From Blastococcus sp. TF02A-30 (GTDB taxonomy: Bacteria; Actinomycetota; Actinomycetes; Mycobacteriales; Geodermatophilaceae): a DNA stretch of 64,000 bases. A program made the translations under genes and the position numbers. Where the stretch lies: NCBI RefSeq assembly GCF_003319185.1, contig NZ_QOHJ01000007.1, positions 62,001 to 126,000 on the forward strand, written 5' to 3'. Positions 20,530-29,913 of the stretch are shown here, piece after piece. The notes beneath the pieces were generated by a model. It saw nothing but the letters and a program-made list of their open reading frames with translations. It had not been told where the DNA came from and ran no database searches. How positions within the stretch are numbered: position 1 is the stretch's first letter; every line of letters starts with the position of its first letter.

Positions 20530-22013
20530 CGCACGTCCTCGGGGAGGTCGTCGTCGCTCCAGCCGTCGTCGGTGAGCTCGTACGGCGTCCGGCGGGCGCG
20601 CTTGGCGGCCAGCCGCTCCGCGGCGCCGACGCGCTGGTTGTTCTCCAGCCGGTTGTCGGTCCCGCGTCCGCCCAGGCCGGCGGACTCCTCGGCGGTGAGG
20701 GTGCCGGCGGGCAGCGTCGGCTCCCAGTCGAAGGTGACGTCGCCGATGGTGACCGCGTCGCCCTCGACGGCGCCGGCCTGGGCCAGCTTCTCCTCGACCC
20801 CGAGCCGGTTGAGCCGGTCGGCGAGGTAGCCGACGGCCTCGTCGTTGGTGAAGTCGGTCTGCCGCACCCAGCGCTCGGGCTTGGCGCCGCGTACGACGAA
20901 GCCCTCCGGGTCGTCGGGGTCGCGCTCCACGGTGAAGCCGTTGTCGTCGACGGCCCGCGGGGTGAGCGTGACGCGCACCGGCTCGGGCTCGGGCAGGGCG
21001 GCCCGGTGCTCCTCGACGGCGGCGGCCAGCGCGTAGCCGAGCGCGGGCAGCCCCTCGCCGGTGACGGCGCTGACCGGGAAGACCTGCAGGCCCCGGGCCT
21101 CCAGCGTCTCCCGGACCAGGTCCACGAGGTCGCGCGCGTCCGGCACGTCGATCTTGTTGAGGACGGCGATGCGCAGCCGGCCCACCAGGTCCAGCTCGTC
21201 GCCGCCGTACTCGCGCAGCTCGTGCTCGAGCGCGTCGATGTCGGTCTCCGGGTCGCGGCCCGGCTCCATCGTGGCCATGTCGATCACGTGCACGAGGACG
21301 GCGCAGCGCTCGACGTGCCGCAGGAACTGCAGCCCCAGGCCCTTGCCGGTCGAGGCCCCGGGGATGAGACCCGGGACGTCGGCCATCGTGTAGGTGACGT
21401 CGCCGGACCGGATCACGCCGAGGTTGGGCACCAGCGTCGTGAACGGGTAGTCGGCGATCTTGGGCCGCGCCGCGGACATCGCGGCGATGAGCGAGGACTT
21501 GCCGGCCGACGGGTACCCGACCAGCCCGACGTCGGCGATGCTCTTCAGCTCGAGCACCGCGTCGAGCGTCTCGCCCTCCTCGCCGAGGAGCGCGAAGCCG
21601 GGCGCCTTGCGCCGCGGGTTGGCCAGCGCCGCGTTGCCGAGGCCGCCCTTCCCCCCGGAGGCGAGCACCACGCGGGTGCCGGCGCCTATGAGGTCGGCGA
21701 TGACCCGCCCGTCGGACGTGCTCACGACGGTGCCCTCGGGCACGCGCAGCACCTTGTCCTCGCCGCGGGCGCCGTGCCGGTTGCTGCCGGCGCCGGGACG
21801 GCCGTTGCCGGCCTTCTGGTGCGGGCGGTGGTGGAAGTCCAGCAGCGTGTGGACGTTGGGGTCGACCTCGAGGACGACGTCGCCACCGTCCCCGCCGTTG
21901 CCGCCGTCCGGCCCGCCCAGGGGCTTGTACTTCTCGCGGTGCACCGAGGCCACGCCGTGCCCACCGTTCCCGGCGGCGACGTGGACGGTCACGCGATCGA
22001 CGAATGCGGCCAT
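20526..22013 (-). CDS. obgE: Obg-family GTPase
   Basis: 495 residues. N-terminal glycine-rich Obg domain ([37 protein letters not shown]), G domain with [11 protein letters not shown] and [10 protein letters not shown], then the actinobacterial C-terminal OCT domain ([18 protein letters not shown]) and an acidic tail. It links ribosome assembly to growth state. Its 5' leader contains a large hairpin between it and rpmA. Confidence 0.95.
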   Translation of the reverse strand: MAAFVDRVTVHVAAGNGGHGVASVHREKYKPLGGPDGGNGGDGGDVVLEVDPNVHTLLDFHHRPHQKAGNGRPGAGSNRHGARGEDKVLRVPEGTVVSTSDGRVIADLIGAGTRVVLASGGKGGLGNAALANPRRKAPGFALLGEEGETLDAVLELKSIADVGLVGYPSAGKSSLIAAMSAARPKIADYPFTTLVPNLGVIRSGDVTYTMADVPGLIPGASTGKGLGLQFLRHVERCAVLVHVIDMATMEPGRDPETDIDALEHELREYGGDELDLVGRLRIAVLNKIDVPDARDLVDLVRETLEARGLQVFPVSAVTGEGLPALGYALAAAVEEHRAALPEPEPVRVTLTPRAVDDNGFTVERDPDDPEGFVVRGAKPERWVRQTDFTNDEAVGYLADRLNRLGVEEKLAQAGAVEGDAVTIGDVTFDWEPTLPAGTLTAEESAGLGGRGTDNRLENNQRVGAAERLAAKRARRTPYELTDDGWSDDDLPEDVR

Positions 22014-22037
22014 GTGTCAGCTACTCCTGGAACGCCA

Positions 22038-22067
22038 CGAGCGCACGGGCCGAGGCCCGTGCGCTCG
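22038..22067. terminator. Hairpin between rpmA and obgE
   Basis: A 13-bp perfect stem (CGAGCGCACGGGC with GCCCGTGCGCTCG) and four-base loop in the 126-bp space. It probably ends most rplU-rpmA transcripts, with read-through or a separate promoter feeding obgE. No U-tract follows. Confidence 0.65.
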
Positions 22068-22139
22068 AAAGCTGCTGGAACGGCCCCGTCCCGGGTCCCG
22101 CCCCGAGCGTGCGAGGGGTGGGGAGGACGGGGTCCTTCG

Positions 22140-22397
22140 TCAGGCCTCGACGGCGGTGATGGAGACGGTCTTGCGTCCCCGCCGCGTGCCGAAGGTGACC
22201 GAGCCCGGAGCCAGCGCGAACAGCGTGTCGTCGCTGCCGCGGCCGACACCCAGACCCGGGTGGAAGTGGGTGCCGCGCTGGCGCACGATGATCTCGCCGG
22301 CCTTCACGACCTGGCCGCCGAAGCGCTTGACGCCGAGGCGCTGCGCGTTCGAGTCGCGACCGTTGCGGGAGGACGAAGCGCCCTTCTTGTGTGCCAT
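22140..22397 (-). CDS. rpmA: 50S ribosomal protein bL27
   Basis: 85 residues beginning [20 protein letters not shown], the canonical actinobacterial L27 start without a cleaved leader. L27 contacts the peptidyl-transferase centre. Follows rplU by seven bases. Confidence 0.97.
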   Translation of the reverse strand: MAHKKGASSSRNGRDSNAQRLGVKRFGGQVVKAGEIIVRQRGTHFHPGLGVGRGSDDTLFALAPGSVTFGTRRGRKTVSITAVEA

Positions 22398-22404
22398 GTC
22401 GGGG

Positions 22405-22719
22405 TCAGCCCTTCGTGATGTCGCGGACCACGACGTCGGTCAGGCGCTGACGGTGCCCCTGACGCTTGTGGTAGCCGGTCTTGTTCTTGAACTTGTGGAT
22501 GTGGATCTTCGGGCCCTTGCCGTGCCCGACGATCTCGCCCGTCACCGTCACCTTGGCCAGGGCCGAGGCGTCGCTGGTGACGGTCTCGCCGTCGACCAGG
22601 AGGATGGCCGGCAGGGTGACGGTGTCGCCAGCCTCACCGGCGAGACGGTTGATCGTGAGCTTGTCGCCCACGGCCACCTTGTGCTGGCTGCCGCCAGCCT
22701 TCACCACTGCGTACACCAC
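22405..22719 (-). CDS. rplU: 50S ribosomal protein bL21
   Basis: 104 residues. The start [19 protein letters not shown] and end [19 protein letters not shown] are diagnostic of L21, a 23S rRNA-binding protein of the large subunit. First gene of the rplU-rpmA unit; the 205 bases upstream to the rne stop should hold its promoter. Confidence 0.97.
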   Translation of the reverse strand: MVYAVVKAGGSQHKVAVGDKLTINRLAGEAGDTVTLPAILLVDGETVTSDASALAKVTVTGEIVGHGKGPKIHIHKFKNKTGYHKRQGHRQRLTDVVVRDITKG

Positions 22720-22924
22720 TGACTCCTCGTTCGAACTCTCGCGTCGATCTTCGTCCGGCGCGCACGACCGGAGCGGGCACCGGGTGCTGGACGGGCTGCG
22801 GACGCCTGACCGGGCGGCACCCTGAGGTGCCCGCGCCGTGGCGGTGCAACCCGACCAGCGTACCCGAGCGGTCAGCTCCTGGTCGACACGGCCTGGTCGT
22901 GCTCCCGGTTACCCCGGCCGGGCG

Positions 22925-25900
22925 TCACGCCACCGGCGGTCCGGCGGGGCGGCTGGCGGCACGGCGGCGACGGGGACGGGCGGCCGGGGCCGGCTCCTCC
23001 TCGACCGCGGGCGCGGCCGGCTGCTCGTCGGCCACCGGTGCCGCGGCGGGCTCCGCGGGCTCCGCGGGCGTGCCGCCGTCCTGCTCGTGGGCCACCGACC
23101 CGGGCGCCACGTCCGCGGCGGTCGTCGCCGGCGTGATCGGCAGCGCGACCTCGTCGGACGACGGCGCCTCGGCGGGCGCCTCGACGGCGGCCACCTCACC
23201 GGCGGGCAGCACGTCGTCGGCCGCCGTCCCCGGCTCGGCCGTCTCGTCCTCCACGGTCTCGGCCGACCCGTCGGCGGCCGGCTCGGCCGGCCCGCCGTCG
23301 GCTCCCCGGGCACCGGCGAGCACGGCGGCGTCCTCGGCCGCCCGCTCCTCGCCGGACTGACCGCGGTTGCGCCGGCCGCGGTTGCGCCGGCCCCCGCTGC
23401 GGCCGCCCTCGGGCGCCTCGCCGTCCCCGGCGTCGGGGGCCGCGGTCTCGGCAGCGGTGGTGTCCGCGGTGTCGGCGTCGTCCTTGGCGGTCCCGCCGTC
23501 CCGGCCGCCGGAGTCCTTGCCGGAGTCCTTGCTCGAGTCCTTGCCGGAGTCCTTGCCGCCGCCGCCGCCGTTGCCGCGGTTCCGGGAGCCCCCGGACTCC
23601 TTGGCGCCGCCGCCGTTGCCGCCGTTGCCGCCGCTGCGGCGCTTCTCGTCGACCGGGTCGGTGTGCACGAGGATCCCGCGCCCGCGGCAGTGGTCGCAGG
23701 TCTCGGAGAAGACCTCGAGCAGACCCTGGCCCACGCGCTTGCGGGTCATCTGGACCAGCCCCAGCGAGGTCACCTCGGCGACCTGGTGCTTGGTGCGGTC
23801 GCGGCCCAGGCACTCGGTGAGCCGCCGCAGCACGAGGTCGCGGTTGCTCTCGAGCACCATGTCGATGAAGTCGATGACGATGATGCCGCCGATGTCCCGC
23901 AGCCGGAGCTGGCGGACGATCTCCTCGGCCGCCTCCATGTTGTTGCGGGTCACCGTCTGCTCGAGGTTGCCGCCCGAGCCGGTGAACTTGCCGGTGTTGA
24001 CGTCGACGACGGTCATCGCCTCGGTGCGGTCGATGACCAGCGAGCCGCCCGAGGGCAGCCACACCTTCCGGTCGAGCGCCTTGGCCAGCTGCTCGTCGAT
24101 CCGCAGGTCGCGGAAGGCGTCGCCCTCACCGGTGTAGCGGGAGAGCCGCCCGGTGAGCTCGGGGCTCACGTGCGCGACGTAGGCCTCGACGGTGTCCCAG
24201 GCGTCGTCGCCCTGGACGACCAGCTCCTTGAAGTCCTCGTTGAAGACGTCGCGGATCACGCGGATAGCCAGGTCCGGCTCGCCGTAGAGCAGGGTCGGCG
24301 CGCTCGACGACGACTCCGACTTCTGCTTGATGACGTCCCACTGCGCCTTCAGCCGGTTGACGTCGCGGGTGAGCTCCTCCTCCGAGGCGCCCTCCGCGGC
24401 GGTCCGGATGATGACGCCGGCGTCCTCGGGGACGATCTTCTTCAGGATGTCCTTGAGCCGCTGGCGCTCGGTGTCGGGCAGCTTGCGGCTGATGCCGGTC
24501 ATCGAGCCGCCGGGCACGTAGACGAGGAACCGGCCGGGCAGGTTGATCTGCTGGGTCAGCCGCGCGCCCTTGTGGCCGATCGGGTCCTTGGTGACCTGGA
24601 CGAGGATCTTGTCGCCGGACTTGAACGCCTGCTCGATCGAGCGCTGCTTGCCCGAGAGACCCGCGGCGTCCCAGTTGACCTCACCGGCGTACAGGACGGC
24701 GTTGCGCCCCTTGCCGATGTCGACGAACGCCGCCTCCATGCTGGGCAGCACGTTCTGCACCCGGCCGAGGTAGACGTTGCCGGCGAACGAGGTCGCCGAC
24801 GCCTGGGTGACGTAGTGCTCGACCAGGACGTCGTCCTCGAGGACGGCGATCTGGGTCCGCTCGCCGCGCTGGCGGATGACCATCTTGCGGTCCACCGCCT
24901 CGCGCCGGGCGAGGAACTCGGCCTCGGTGAGGATCGGGGCGCGCCGGCGACCGGTGTCGCGGCCCTCCCGGCGGCGCTGGCGCTTGGCCTCGAGCCGGGT
25001 GGAGCCGGTGATGCCGCGGACGTCGTCGTCGCTGGTGCTGCGGCCGTTGCGACCGGCGCGCTCGGGCCGGTCGTCGTCGTCCGACTCGTCCGAGGCCTCG
25101 TCGCCGCCGCCCCCGCCGCCGCTGCGACGCCGGCGACGACGCCGCCGTCGGGTGCCGGAGCCCGTGCCGGAGTCGTCGCCGTCGGTCTCGTCGGACGCCT
25201 CGGTGTCGGCGTCGTCCTCGTCGGTCTCGGTGCCCGGCTCGTCGGACGCCTCGTCCTCGTCGGTCGCGTCCTCGGCGCCGTCCTCACCGGTGCGACCGCG
25301 GCCACGACCGCGCCGCCCGCGACGACGGCGGCGGCTGCCACCGGACCCGCCCTCGCTGCGGTCCTCGGACTCGTCGCGGTCCTCGGCCTCGCCGTCGTCG
25401 TCGGTCTCGACGTCCTCGGGGACGTCCACGGCCTCGACCGGCTCGGCGGCGGGACGGCGCCGGCGGCGCTGCGGGCGGGGCTCCTCGTCGGTGGGCTCGG
25501 GGGCCTCCTCGACCACGTCCTCCGGGGACTCGACCGGACGGCGGCTGCGCCGGCGCGGGGCCGGGGGGACGTCGGCCGGCGGCGCGACGAAGCTGACGAA
25601 GGCCGGGACGGCGGCGGCCGGCGCCGGCGGGGTCACCGGCTCGACGGCGTCGGGGTCGGGAGCCGCAGCCGGCCGGGTGGCGCGACGGCGGGGCCGGGCC
25701 ACGACCGCGGTCGGCTCGGGGCTGCTGAACTGGGCGCCGAACCGCGGCAGCTCGGGCTCGGGCTCCGGCTCGGCCGCGGGCGTCTCGGCGACCGCCTCGG
25801 CGGTCTCAGCCGTCTCGGCGGTCTCGTCCTCGTCGGCCCCCTCCTCGGGGGTCGCGGGGACGCCGGTGACCTCGGCCTCGGCCGGCTGCGGTGTGCCGGG

Positions 25901-25951
25901 CCGGGCGTCGGTGGTGGTGTCGTCGGTGGTGGTGTCGTCGGTGTCAGCCAC
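22925..25951 (-). CDS. rne: Ribonuclease E/G
   Basis: 1008 residues from the GTG at 25951, chosen because GAGGAGG lies ten bases before it. A disordered acidic N-terminus (to about residue 360) with Arg-rich islands comes first. Then follow the S1 domain (NVYLGRVQNVLPSMEAAFVD), the catalytic region (GGIIVIDFIDMVLESNR) and the Zn-link CDHCRGRG. Last is a long Gly/Lys/Asp- and then Glu/Ala-rich tail with RNRGRRNRG RNA-binding patches. Catalytic domain in the middle with disordered arms on both sides is the actinobacterial form. It cleaves AU-rich single strands in mRNA decay and rRNA processing. Confidence 0.94.
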   Translation of the reverse strand: MADTDDTTTDDTTTDARPGTPQPAEAEVTGVPATPEEGADEDETAETAETAEAVAETPAAEPEPEPELPRFGAQFSSPEPTAVVARPRRRATRPAAAPDPDAVEPVTPPAPAAAVPAFVSFVAPPADVPPAPRRRSRRPVESPEDVVEEAPEPTDEEPRPQRRRRRPAAEPVEAVDVPEDVETDDDGEAEDRDESEDRSEGGSGGSRRRRRGRRGRGRGRTGEDGAEDATDEDEASDEPGTETDEDDADTEASDETDGDDSGTGSGTRRRRRRRRRSGGGGGGDEASDESDDDDRPERAGRNGRSTSDDDVRGITGSTRLEAKRQRRREGRDTGRRRAPILTEAEFLARREAVDRKMVIRQRGERTQIAVLEDDVLVEHYVTQASATSFAGNVYLGRVQNVLPSMEAAFVDIGKGRNAVLYAGEVNWDAAGLSGKQRSIEQAFKSGDKILVQVTKDPIGHKGARLTQQINLPGRFLVYVPGGSMTGISRKLPDTERQRLKDILKKIVPEDAGVIIRTAAEGASEEELTRDVNRLKAQWDVIKQKSESSSSAPTLLYGEPDLAIRVIRDVFNEDFKELVVQGDDAWDTVEAYVAHVSPELTGRLSRYTGEGDAFRDLRIDEQLAKALDRKVWLPSGGSLVIDRTEAMTVVDVNTGKFTGSGGNLEQTVTRNNMEAAEEIVRQLRLRDIGGIIVIDFIDMVLESNRDLVLRRLTECLGRDRTKHQVAEVTSLGLVQMTRKRVGQGLLEVFSETCDHCRGRGILVHTDPVDEKRRSGGNGGNGGGAKESGGSRNRGNGGGGGKDSGKDSSKDSGKDSGGRDGGTAKDDADTADTTAAETAAPDAGDGEAPEGGRSGGRRNRGRRNRGQSGEERAAEDAAVLAGARGADGGPAEPAADGSAETVEDETAEPGTAADDVLPAGEVAAVEAPAEAPSSDEVALPITPATTAADVAPGSVAHEQDGGTPAEPAEPAAAPVADEQPAAPAVEEEPAPAARPRRRRAASRPAGPPVA
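23511..23558 (-). repeat. 12-bp tandem repeat in the RNase E tail
   Basis: Four copies of a 12-base unit (plus strand GAGTCCTTGCCG with one variant) encode KDSGKDSSKDSGKDSG in the disordered C-terminal arm. In-frame, so length can vary freely. Confidence 0.8.
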
Positions 25952-26263
25952 GAGGGCTTGCCTCCTCATGCGCTCCCGGGCGCCATCTTCTGGCGGCCGC
26001 GCAGGAGCACGGGGTTGGGGCGGGGCGGGCCGTCGCGCGGGGTACGGCGGCGAGCTCGTCCTGCGAAGTCTGTGGGTCGGCCCCTGCGCGACGGTTGCCG
26101 CGGCCGGGAGCCGGTGGGGTGGTGCGCGCTCCCGGTGACGCCGGGGGCGGTGGAGCGGTCCTGCGGTGGTCTGGTCGTCCGGGTCGGCTGGCCCGGAGCG
26201 GGTGCGTCACGTCTGGCAGCCGTGCCGCTGCGACGGCGCGCGGGCCCCGGGGGGCTCCGTCGG
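25952..26263. other. 312-bp intergenic region upstream of rne
   Basis: Lies between the radical-SAM-linked gene and rne, both on the minus strand. It should contain the rne promoter and leader. I see no gene and no strong hairpin; the sequence is G/C-rich with scattered short repeats only. Confidence 0.5.
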
Positions 26264-27031
26264 TCAGACCGGTGCGTGCGCCCCCGGGACGGGGATGCCC
26301 GCTGCGCGGTCAGGTCCGAGCGGATCGGCCACGGTCCCGCTGTCGTCGAGCCGGCCCTGCGCCTCACGCACGGCCCTGGGGGGCAACGGCGGGCGCAGGT
26401 CGGCGACGGCAACCAGAGCGGCCAACACGTCGTCGGGTCGTACGGCGGGCGTCACCTGCCGGACGACCATGTGCAGTATGGCACAACCTGCCCCCTCGGC
26501 CGCCGACGCGCCGGCCACGGCGACCCGCGCGTCGATGTCCTTGAGGCCGTTCTTGGTGCGCTTGGCGACGGTCACGACATCCGCCGCCAGGAACTTCTCC
26601 AACGCCGGGGCCAGCTCCTCCAGGCGCACGCCGGGCAGCTCGACCCGCCACACGGCGGCATCGATCCGGTCGGCCAGCGAGCCGGTCCCCTCCCCCGCCT
26701 CGACGCACTCCAGGACGGCGACGTCCTCGGGCAGCGCCGCGTCCAGCGCGGCGCGGACGGCCTCGGGGTCGCGCCGCTCGGCCAGCCCGATCTCCAGGTA
26801 CTCCGCCTCGCTGGCCGCACCGGTGGGGGCGGCGCCGAGGTAGGAGATCTTGGGGTGCGGGCTGAAGCCGGCCGAGAACGCCATCGGCACCTGGGCGCGG
26901 CGCAGCGCGCGCTCGATGGCGCGGGCCAGGTCGCGGTGCGAGGCGAAGCGCAGCCGGCCGCGCTTGGCGTAGCGGATGCGCAGCTTCTGGACGGTGGGCG
27001 GCGGCGGGGGGCCGTCGGGCTGGCGGGCCAT
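26264..27031 (-). CDS. TIGR03936 family (DUF2344) radical SAM-linked protein
   Basis: 255 residues from the ATG at 27031. The core reads QKLRIRYAKRGRLRFASHRD and FSPHPKISYLGAAPTG, the signature of the family that always sits next to a TIGR03960 radical SAM protein. Here the two overlap by one base (TGATG). The role is unknown; in other bacteria the two parts are fused or adjacent, so they surely act together. The C-terminal 40 residues are variable. Confidence 0.88.
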   Translation of the reverse strand: MARQPDGPPPPPTVQKLRIRYAKRGRLRFASHRDLARAIERALRRAQVPMAFSAGFSPHPKISYLGAAPTGAASEAEYLEIGLAERRDPEAVRAALDAALPEDVAVLECVEAGEGTGSLADRIDAAVWRVELPGVRLEELAPALEKFLAADVVTVAKRTKNGLKDIDARVAVAGASAAEGAGCAILHMVVRQVTPAVRPDDVLAALVAVADLRPPLPPRAVREAQGRLDDSGTVADPLGPDRAAGIPVPGAHAPV

Positions 27032-28974
27032 CAGACGACGGTCAGCGGGAGCAGGCTGCGCCCGGTGGGGCCGATCTGGATCTCGGTCCCCATGGTCGGG
27101 CAGACGCCGCAGTCGTAGCAGGGGGTCCACCGGCAGTCGGCGACCTCCTCCTCGTTCAGCGCCTCCTGCCAGTCCTCCCAGAGCCACTCCTTGTCCAGCC
27201 CGGAGTCCAGGTGGTCCCAGGGCAGGATCTCGTGCTCGGTGCGCTCGCGGGTGGTGTACCAGTCGAGGTCGACGCCGAAGGGCGCCAGCTCCTCGGCGGC
27301 CGCGGCCACCCAGCGGTCGTAGGAGAAGTGCTCGCTCCAGCCGTCGAACTTGCCGCCCTCGCGCCACACCCGCTCGATGACCCGGCCGACGCGGCGGTCA
27401 CCGCGGGACAGCAGCCCCTCGATGACGCCGGGCTTGCCGTCGTGGTAGCGCAGGCCGATGGAGCGGCCGATCCGCCGGTCCTCGTTGATCTTCTGCCGCA
27501 GCACCCGGAGCCGGTGGTCGATGGTCTCGGCGCTGGCCTGCGACGCCCACTGGAACGGGGTGTGCGGCTTGGGCACGAAGCCACCGATGGAGACGGTGCA
27601 GCGGATGTCCTTGCGCCCGCTGGCCTCGCGGCCGGCGCGGATCACCTCGACCGCGAGGTCGGCGATCTCCAGGACGTCCTCGTCGGTCTCGGTCGGCAGA
27701 CCGCACATGAAGTAGAGCTTCACCTGGGTCCAGCCGTTGGCGTAGGCCGCGGTCACCGTGCGGACGAGGTCCTCCTTGGACACCGTCTTGTTGATGACCC
27801 GGCGGATCCGCTCGCTGCCGCCCTCGGGGGCGAAGGTGAGCCCGGAGCGCCGTCCGTTGCGGGACAGCTCGTTGGCCAGCGTGACGTTGAAGGCGTCCAC
27901 GCGGGTGCTCGGCAGGCTCAGCCCGGTGTTGGTGCCCTCGTAGCGGTCGGCCAGCTCCTTGGCCACCTGCGCGATCTCGGAGTGGTCGGCGCTGGAGAGG
28001 CTGAGCAGGCCGACCTCCTCGTAGCCGGTCGCCTTGAGCCCCTGCTCGACCATCGAGCCGATGCCGGTGATGGTCCGCTCGCGCACCGGGCGGGTGATCA
28101 TCCCGGCCTGGCAGAAGCGACAGCCGCGGGTGCAGCCGCGGAAGATCTCGACGCTCATCCGCTCGTGCACCGACTCGGCCAGCGGCACCAGCGGCGTCTT
28201 CGGGTACGGCCACTCGTCGAGGTCCATGACCGTGCGCTTGCCGACCTTGGCCGGGACGTCGTCACGGGTGCGGGCGACCCCGGCGATCGCGCCGTCGTCG
28301 CCGTAGCCGACCGCGTAGAAGCGCGGCACGTAGACGCCGTCGACCCGCGCCAGGCGGGCCAGCAGCTCGACCCGGCCACCGGGCCGGCCCTGCGCCTTCC
28401 ACGCCTTGACGACGTCGGTGATGTCGCCGACCGCCTGCTCGCCGTCGCCGAGGACGGCGCAGTCGACGAAGTCGGCGACCGGCTCGGGGTTGAAGGCGGC
28501 GTGCCCACCGGCGACGACGACCGGGTGGGTCTCGTCGCGGGCGATCGCGTGGATCGGGACGCCGGCCAGGTCGAGCGCCTCGAGCAGGTTGGTGTAGCCG
28601 AGCTCGGTGGCGAAGCTGACGCCGAGCAGGTCGAAGTCGCGCACCGAGCGGTGGCCGTCGACGGTGAACTGCGGGACGCCGTTCTCCCGCATCAGGGTCG
28701 CCAGGTCGGGCCAGACGGCGTAGGTGCGCTCGGCCAGGGCGTCGGGGCGCTCGTTGAGCACCTCGTACAGGATCATCAAGCCCTGGTTGGGCAGCCCGAC
28801 CTCGTAGGCGTCGGGGTACATGAGCGCCCAGTGGACGTCCGCGTCCGCCCAGGGCTTCACCTGGGCGTTGAGCTCACCACCCACGTACTGGATGGGCTTC
28901 TGGACCTGGGCCAGCAGCGGCTCGAGTCGCGGGTAGAGCGACTCGCCGGCGGCGCTGGAGAGCTGTGCAGTCAT
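27031..28974 (-). CDS. TIGR03960 family B12-binding-like radical SAM protein
   Basis: 647 residues. The N-terminal region resembles a B12-binding fold (VHWALMYPDAYEVGLPNQGL; VVVAGGHAAFNPEPVADF). The radical SAM cluster motif is CTRGCRFCQAG (CxxxCxxC). A second Cys group near the C-terminus (CYDCGVCP) may hold another Fe-S cluster. The substrate is unknown; the constant partner encoded next door hints at RNA or ribosome modification, which is inference. The gene faces the XRE gene across 82 bp. Confidence 0.9.
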   Translation of the reverse strand: MTAQLSSAAGESLYPRLEPLLAQVQKPIQYVGGELNAQVKPWADADVHWALMYPDAYEVGLPNQGLMILYEVLNERPDALAERTYAVWPDLATLMRENGVPQFTVDGHRSVRDFDLLGVSFATELGYTNLLEALDLAGVPIHAIARDETHPVVVAGGHAAFNPEPVADFVDCAVLGDGEQAVGDITDVVKAWKAQGRPGGRVELLARLARVDGVYVPRFYAVGYGDDGAIAGVARTRDDVPAKVGKRTVMDLDEWPYPKTPLVPLAESVHERMSVEIFRGCTRGCRFCQAGMITRPVRERTITGIGSMVEQGLKATGYEEVGLLSLSSADHSEIAQVAKELADRYEGTNTGLSLPSTRVDAFNVTLANELSRNGRRSGLTFAPEGGSERIRRVINKTVSKEDLVRTVTAAYANGWTQVKLYFMCGLPTETDEDVLEIADLAVEVIRAGREASGRKDIRCTVSIGGFVPKPHTPFQWASQASAETIDHRLRVLRQKINEDRRIGRSIGLRYHDGKPGVIEGLLSRGDRRVGRVIERVWREGGKFDGWSEHFSYDRWVAAAAEELAPFGVDLDWYTTRERTEHEILPWDHLDSGLDKEWLWEDWQEALNEEEVADCRWTPCYDCGVCPTMGTEIQIGPTGRSLLPLTVV

Positions 28975-29041
28975 GACCGCTCCAGGGTAGACGGCGGCTC
29001 CAGCCCCTCCCCCGCCGTCGTCGGCGGAGGCTTCCCAACCT

Positions 29042-29059
29042 CATAGCATTATTGCTATG
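29042..29059 (+). promoter_or_regulatory. Palindromic operator/promoter over the XRE start codon
   Basis: CATAGCA-TTAT-TGCTATG is a perfect 7-bp inverted repeat with a four-base spacer, AT-rich against a GC-rich background. It contains TAGCAT, a good -10 hexamer ending 7 nt before the ATG, and the ATG is its last three bases. This fits a leaderless transcript repressed by its own product. Confidence 0.75.
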
Positions 29060-29335
29060 GTTCGTCGTGTGGGGCGACAACCGAAGTCGGAAGCCGACAA
29101 GGTGCACGACCGCATCGCGGTGCTGCGGGCCGACCGGGGGGTGAGCCGGAAGGAGCTCGCGGAGGCCGTCGGCGTCCACCCGCAGACCATCGGCTACGTG
29201 GAGCGCGGCGAGTACAGCCCGTCCCTCGCCCTGGCGCTGCGCATCGCCCGCTTCTTCGACCTCCCGGTCGAGGCCGTCTTCTCGCTCGACCCGTTGCCCT
29301 CGCTCAGCTCGGAGCTCCTCAGGAGGACGTCGTGA
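29057..29335 (+). CDS. XRE-family transcriptional regulator
   Basis: 92 residues, one helix-turn-helix domain (DRIAVLRADRGVSRKELAEA followed by GVHPQTIGYVERGEYSPSL). It is the small YgzD/HTH_3 type usually found before a membrane protein gene, as here, where the next gene overlaps by four bases. The dyad over the start codon suggests autorepression. What signal it senses is not visible. Confidence 0.88.
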   Translation: MVRRVGRQPKSEADKVHDRIAVLRADRGVSRKELAEAVGVHPQTIGYVERGEYSPSLALALRIARFFDLPVEAVFSLDPLPSLSSELLRRTS

Positions 29336-29844
29336 GCACGCACCCGCAGCAGACCTACCTCGCCCGCACCTTCGACGACGAGCGCTACGCGTGGGCACGG
29401 CACCCGCGGGTCCGCCGGCGCGCCGTCGCCGCCGAGGCCGCGCTGCTGATCGTGCTGGTGGCGGCCACCCTGGCCGCGACGACCACCGACGACGGCTGGC
29501 CGACCTGGTTCTTCGTGACCTGGACGGTGGGGATGGTGGGGTTCGTCCCGCTGCACTCGGTGCTCAACCTCGGCATCCGCGGCGTCCTGGACCGGGACAA
29601 GGGATCGCTCGACGAGCACCAGCGGCGGCTCGGCGAGCGGTCGCACAGCGCCATGAGCCGGCCGGCCGCGGCGCTCACCCTCGCGGCGTTCGCCGGCGCG
29701 GTCGCCGTCGTCGCCCTGACCGGGCACGTGGCGCCGGCGCTCTGCCTCGGCTTCCTGCTGTGGTTCACCAGCGGCCTGCTGACCTACTGGCACCTGGCCT
29801 GGACGGCGCCCGAGGAACCGGACGACGCCGACCTGCAGACGTGA
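29332..29844 (+). CDS. Polytopic membrane protein, unknown function
   Basis: 170 residues with four hydrophobic helices (AEAALLIVLVAATLAA; FFVTWTVGMVGFVPLHSVL; ALTLAAFAGAVAVVALTG; LCLGFLLWFTSGLLTY). The polar stretch RGVLDRDKGSLDEHQRRLGE lies between helices 2 and 3. It is co-translated with the XRE regulator. I do not recognise a named family; the gene pair looks like an accessory regulator/membrane protein module. Confidence 0.75.
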   Translation: MSTHPQQTYLARTFDDERYAWARHPRVRRRAVAAEAALLIVLVAATLAATTTDDGWPTWFFVTWTVGMVGFVPLHSVLNLGIRGVLDRDKGSLDEHQRRLGERSHSAMSRPAAALTLAAFAGAVAVVALTGHVAPALCLGFLLWFTSGLLTYWHLAWTAPEEPDDADLQT

Positions 29845-29846
29845 TC

Positions 29847-29908
29847 CGCGAGATCTGCGCACTCGGGCACCCGGGACCGCGGAAAGCCCCGAGTGCGCAG
29901 ATCTCGCG
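29847..29908. terminator. 21-bp perfect inverted repeat between convergent genes
   Basis: CGCGAGATCTGCGCACTCGGG and its exact complement lie 20 bases apart, between the stop codons of the membrane protein gene and ndk. Convergent placement fits a bidirectional terminator, but the stem is much longer than needed and could also be a genomic palindromic repeat. Confidence 0.7.
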
Positions 29909-29913
29909 TGAGC

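Noticed and set aside
22838..27118. A 1426-codon plus-strand open frame opposite rne
   Set aside because: It is the antisense shadow of RNase E and its neighbours, made by high GC; the minus-strand frame has S1, catalytic and Zn-link motifs, the plus frame only low-complexity Gly/Arg/Val.
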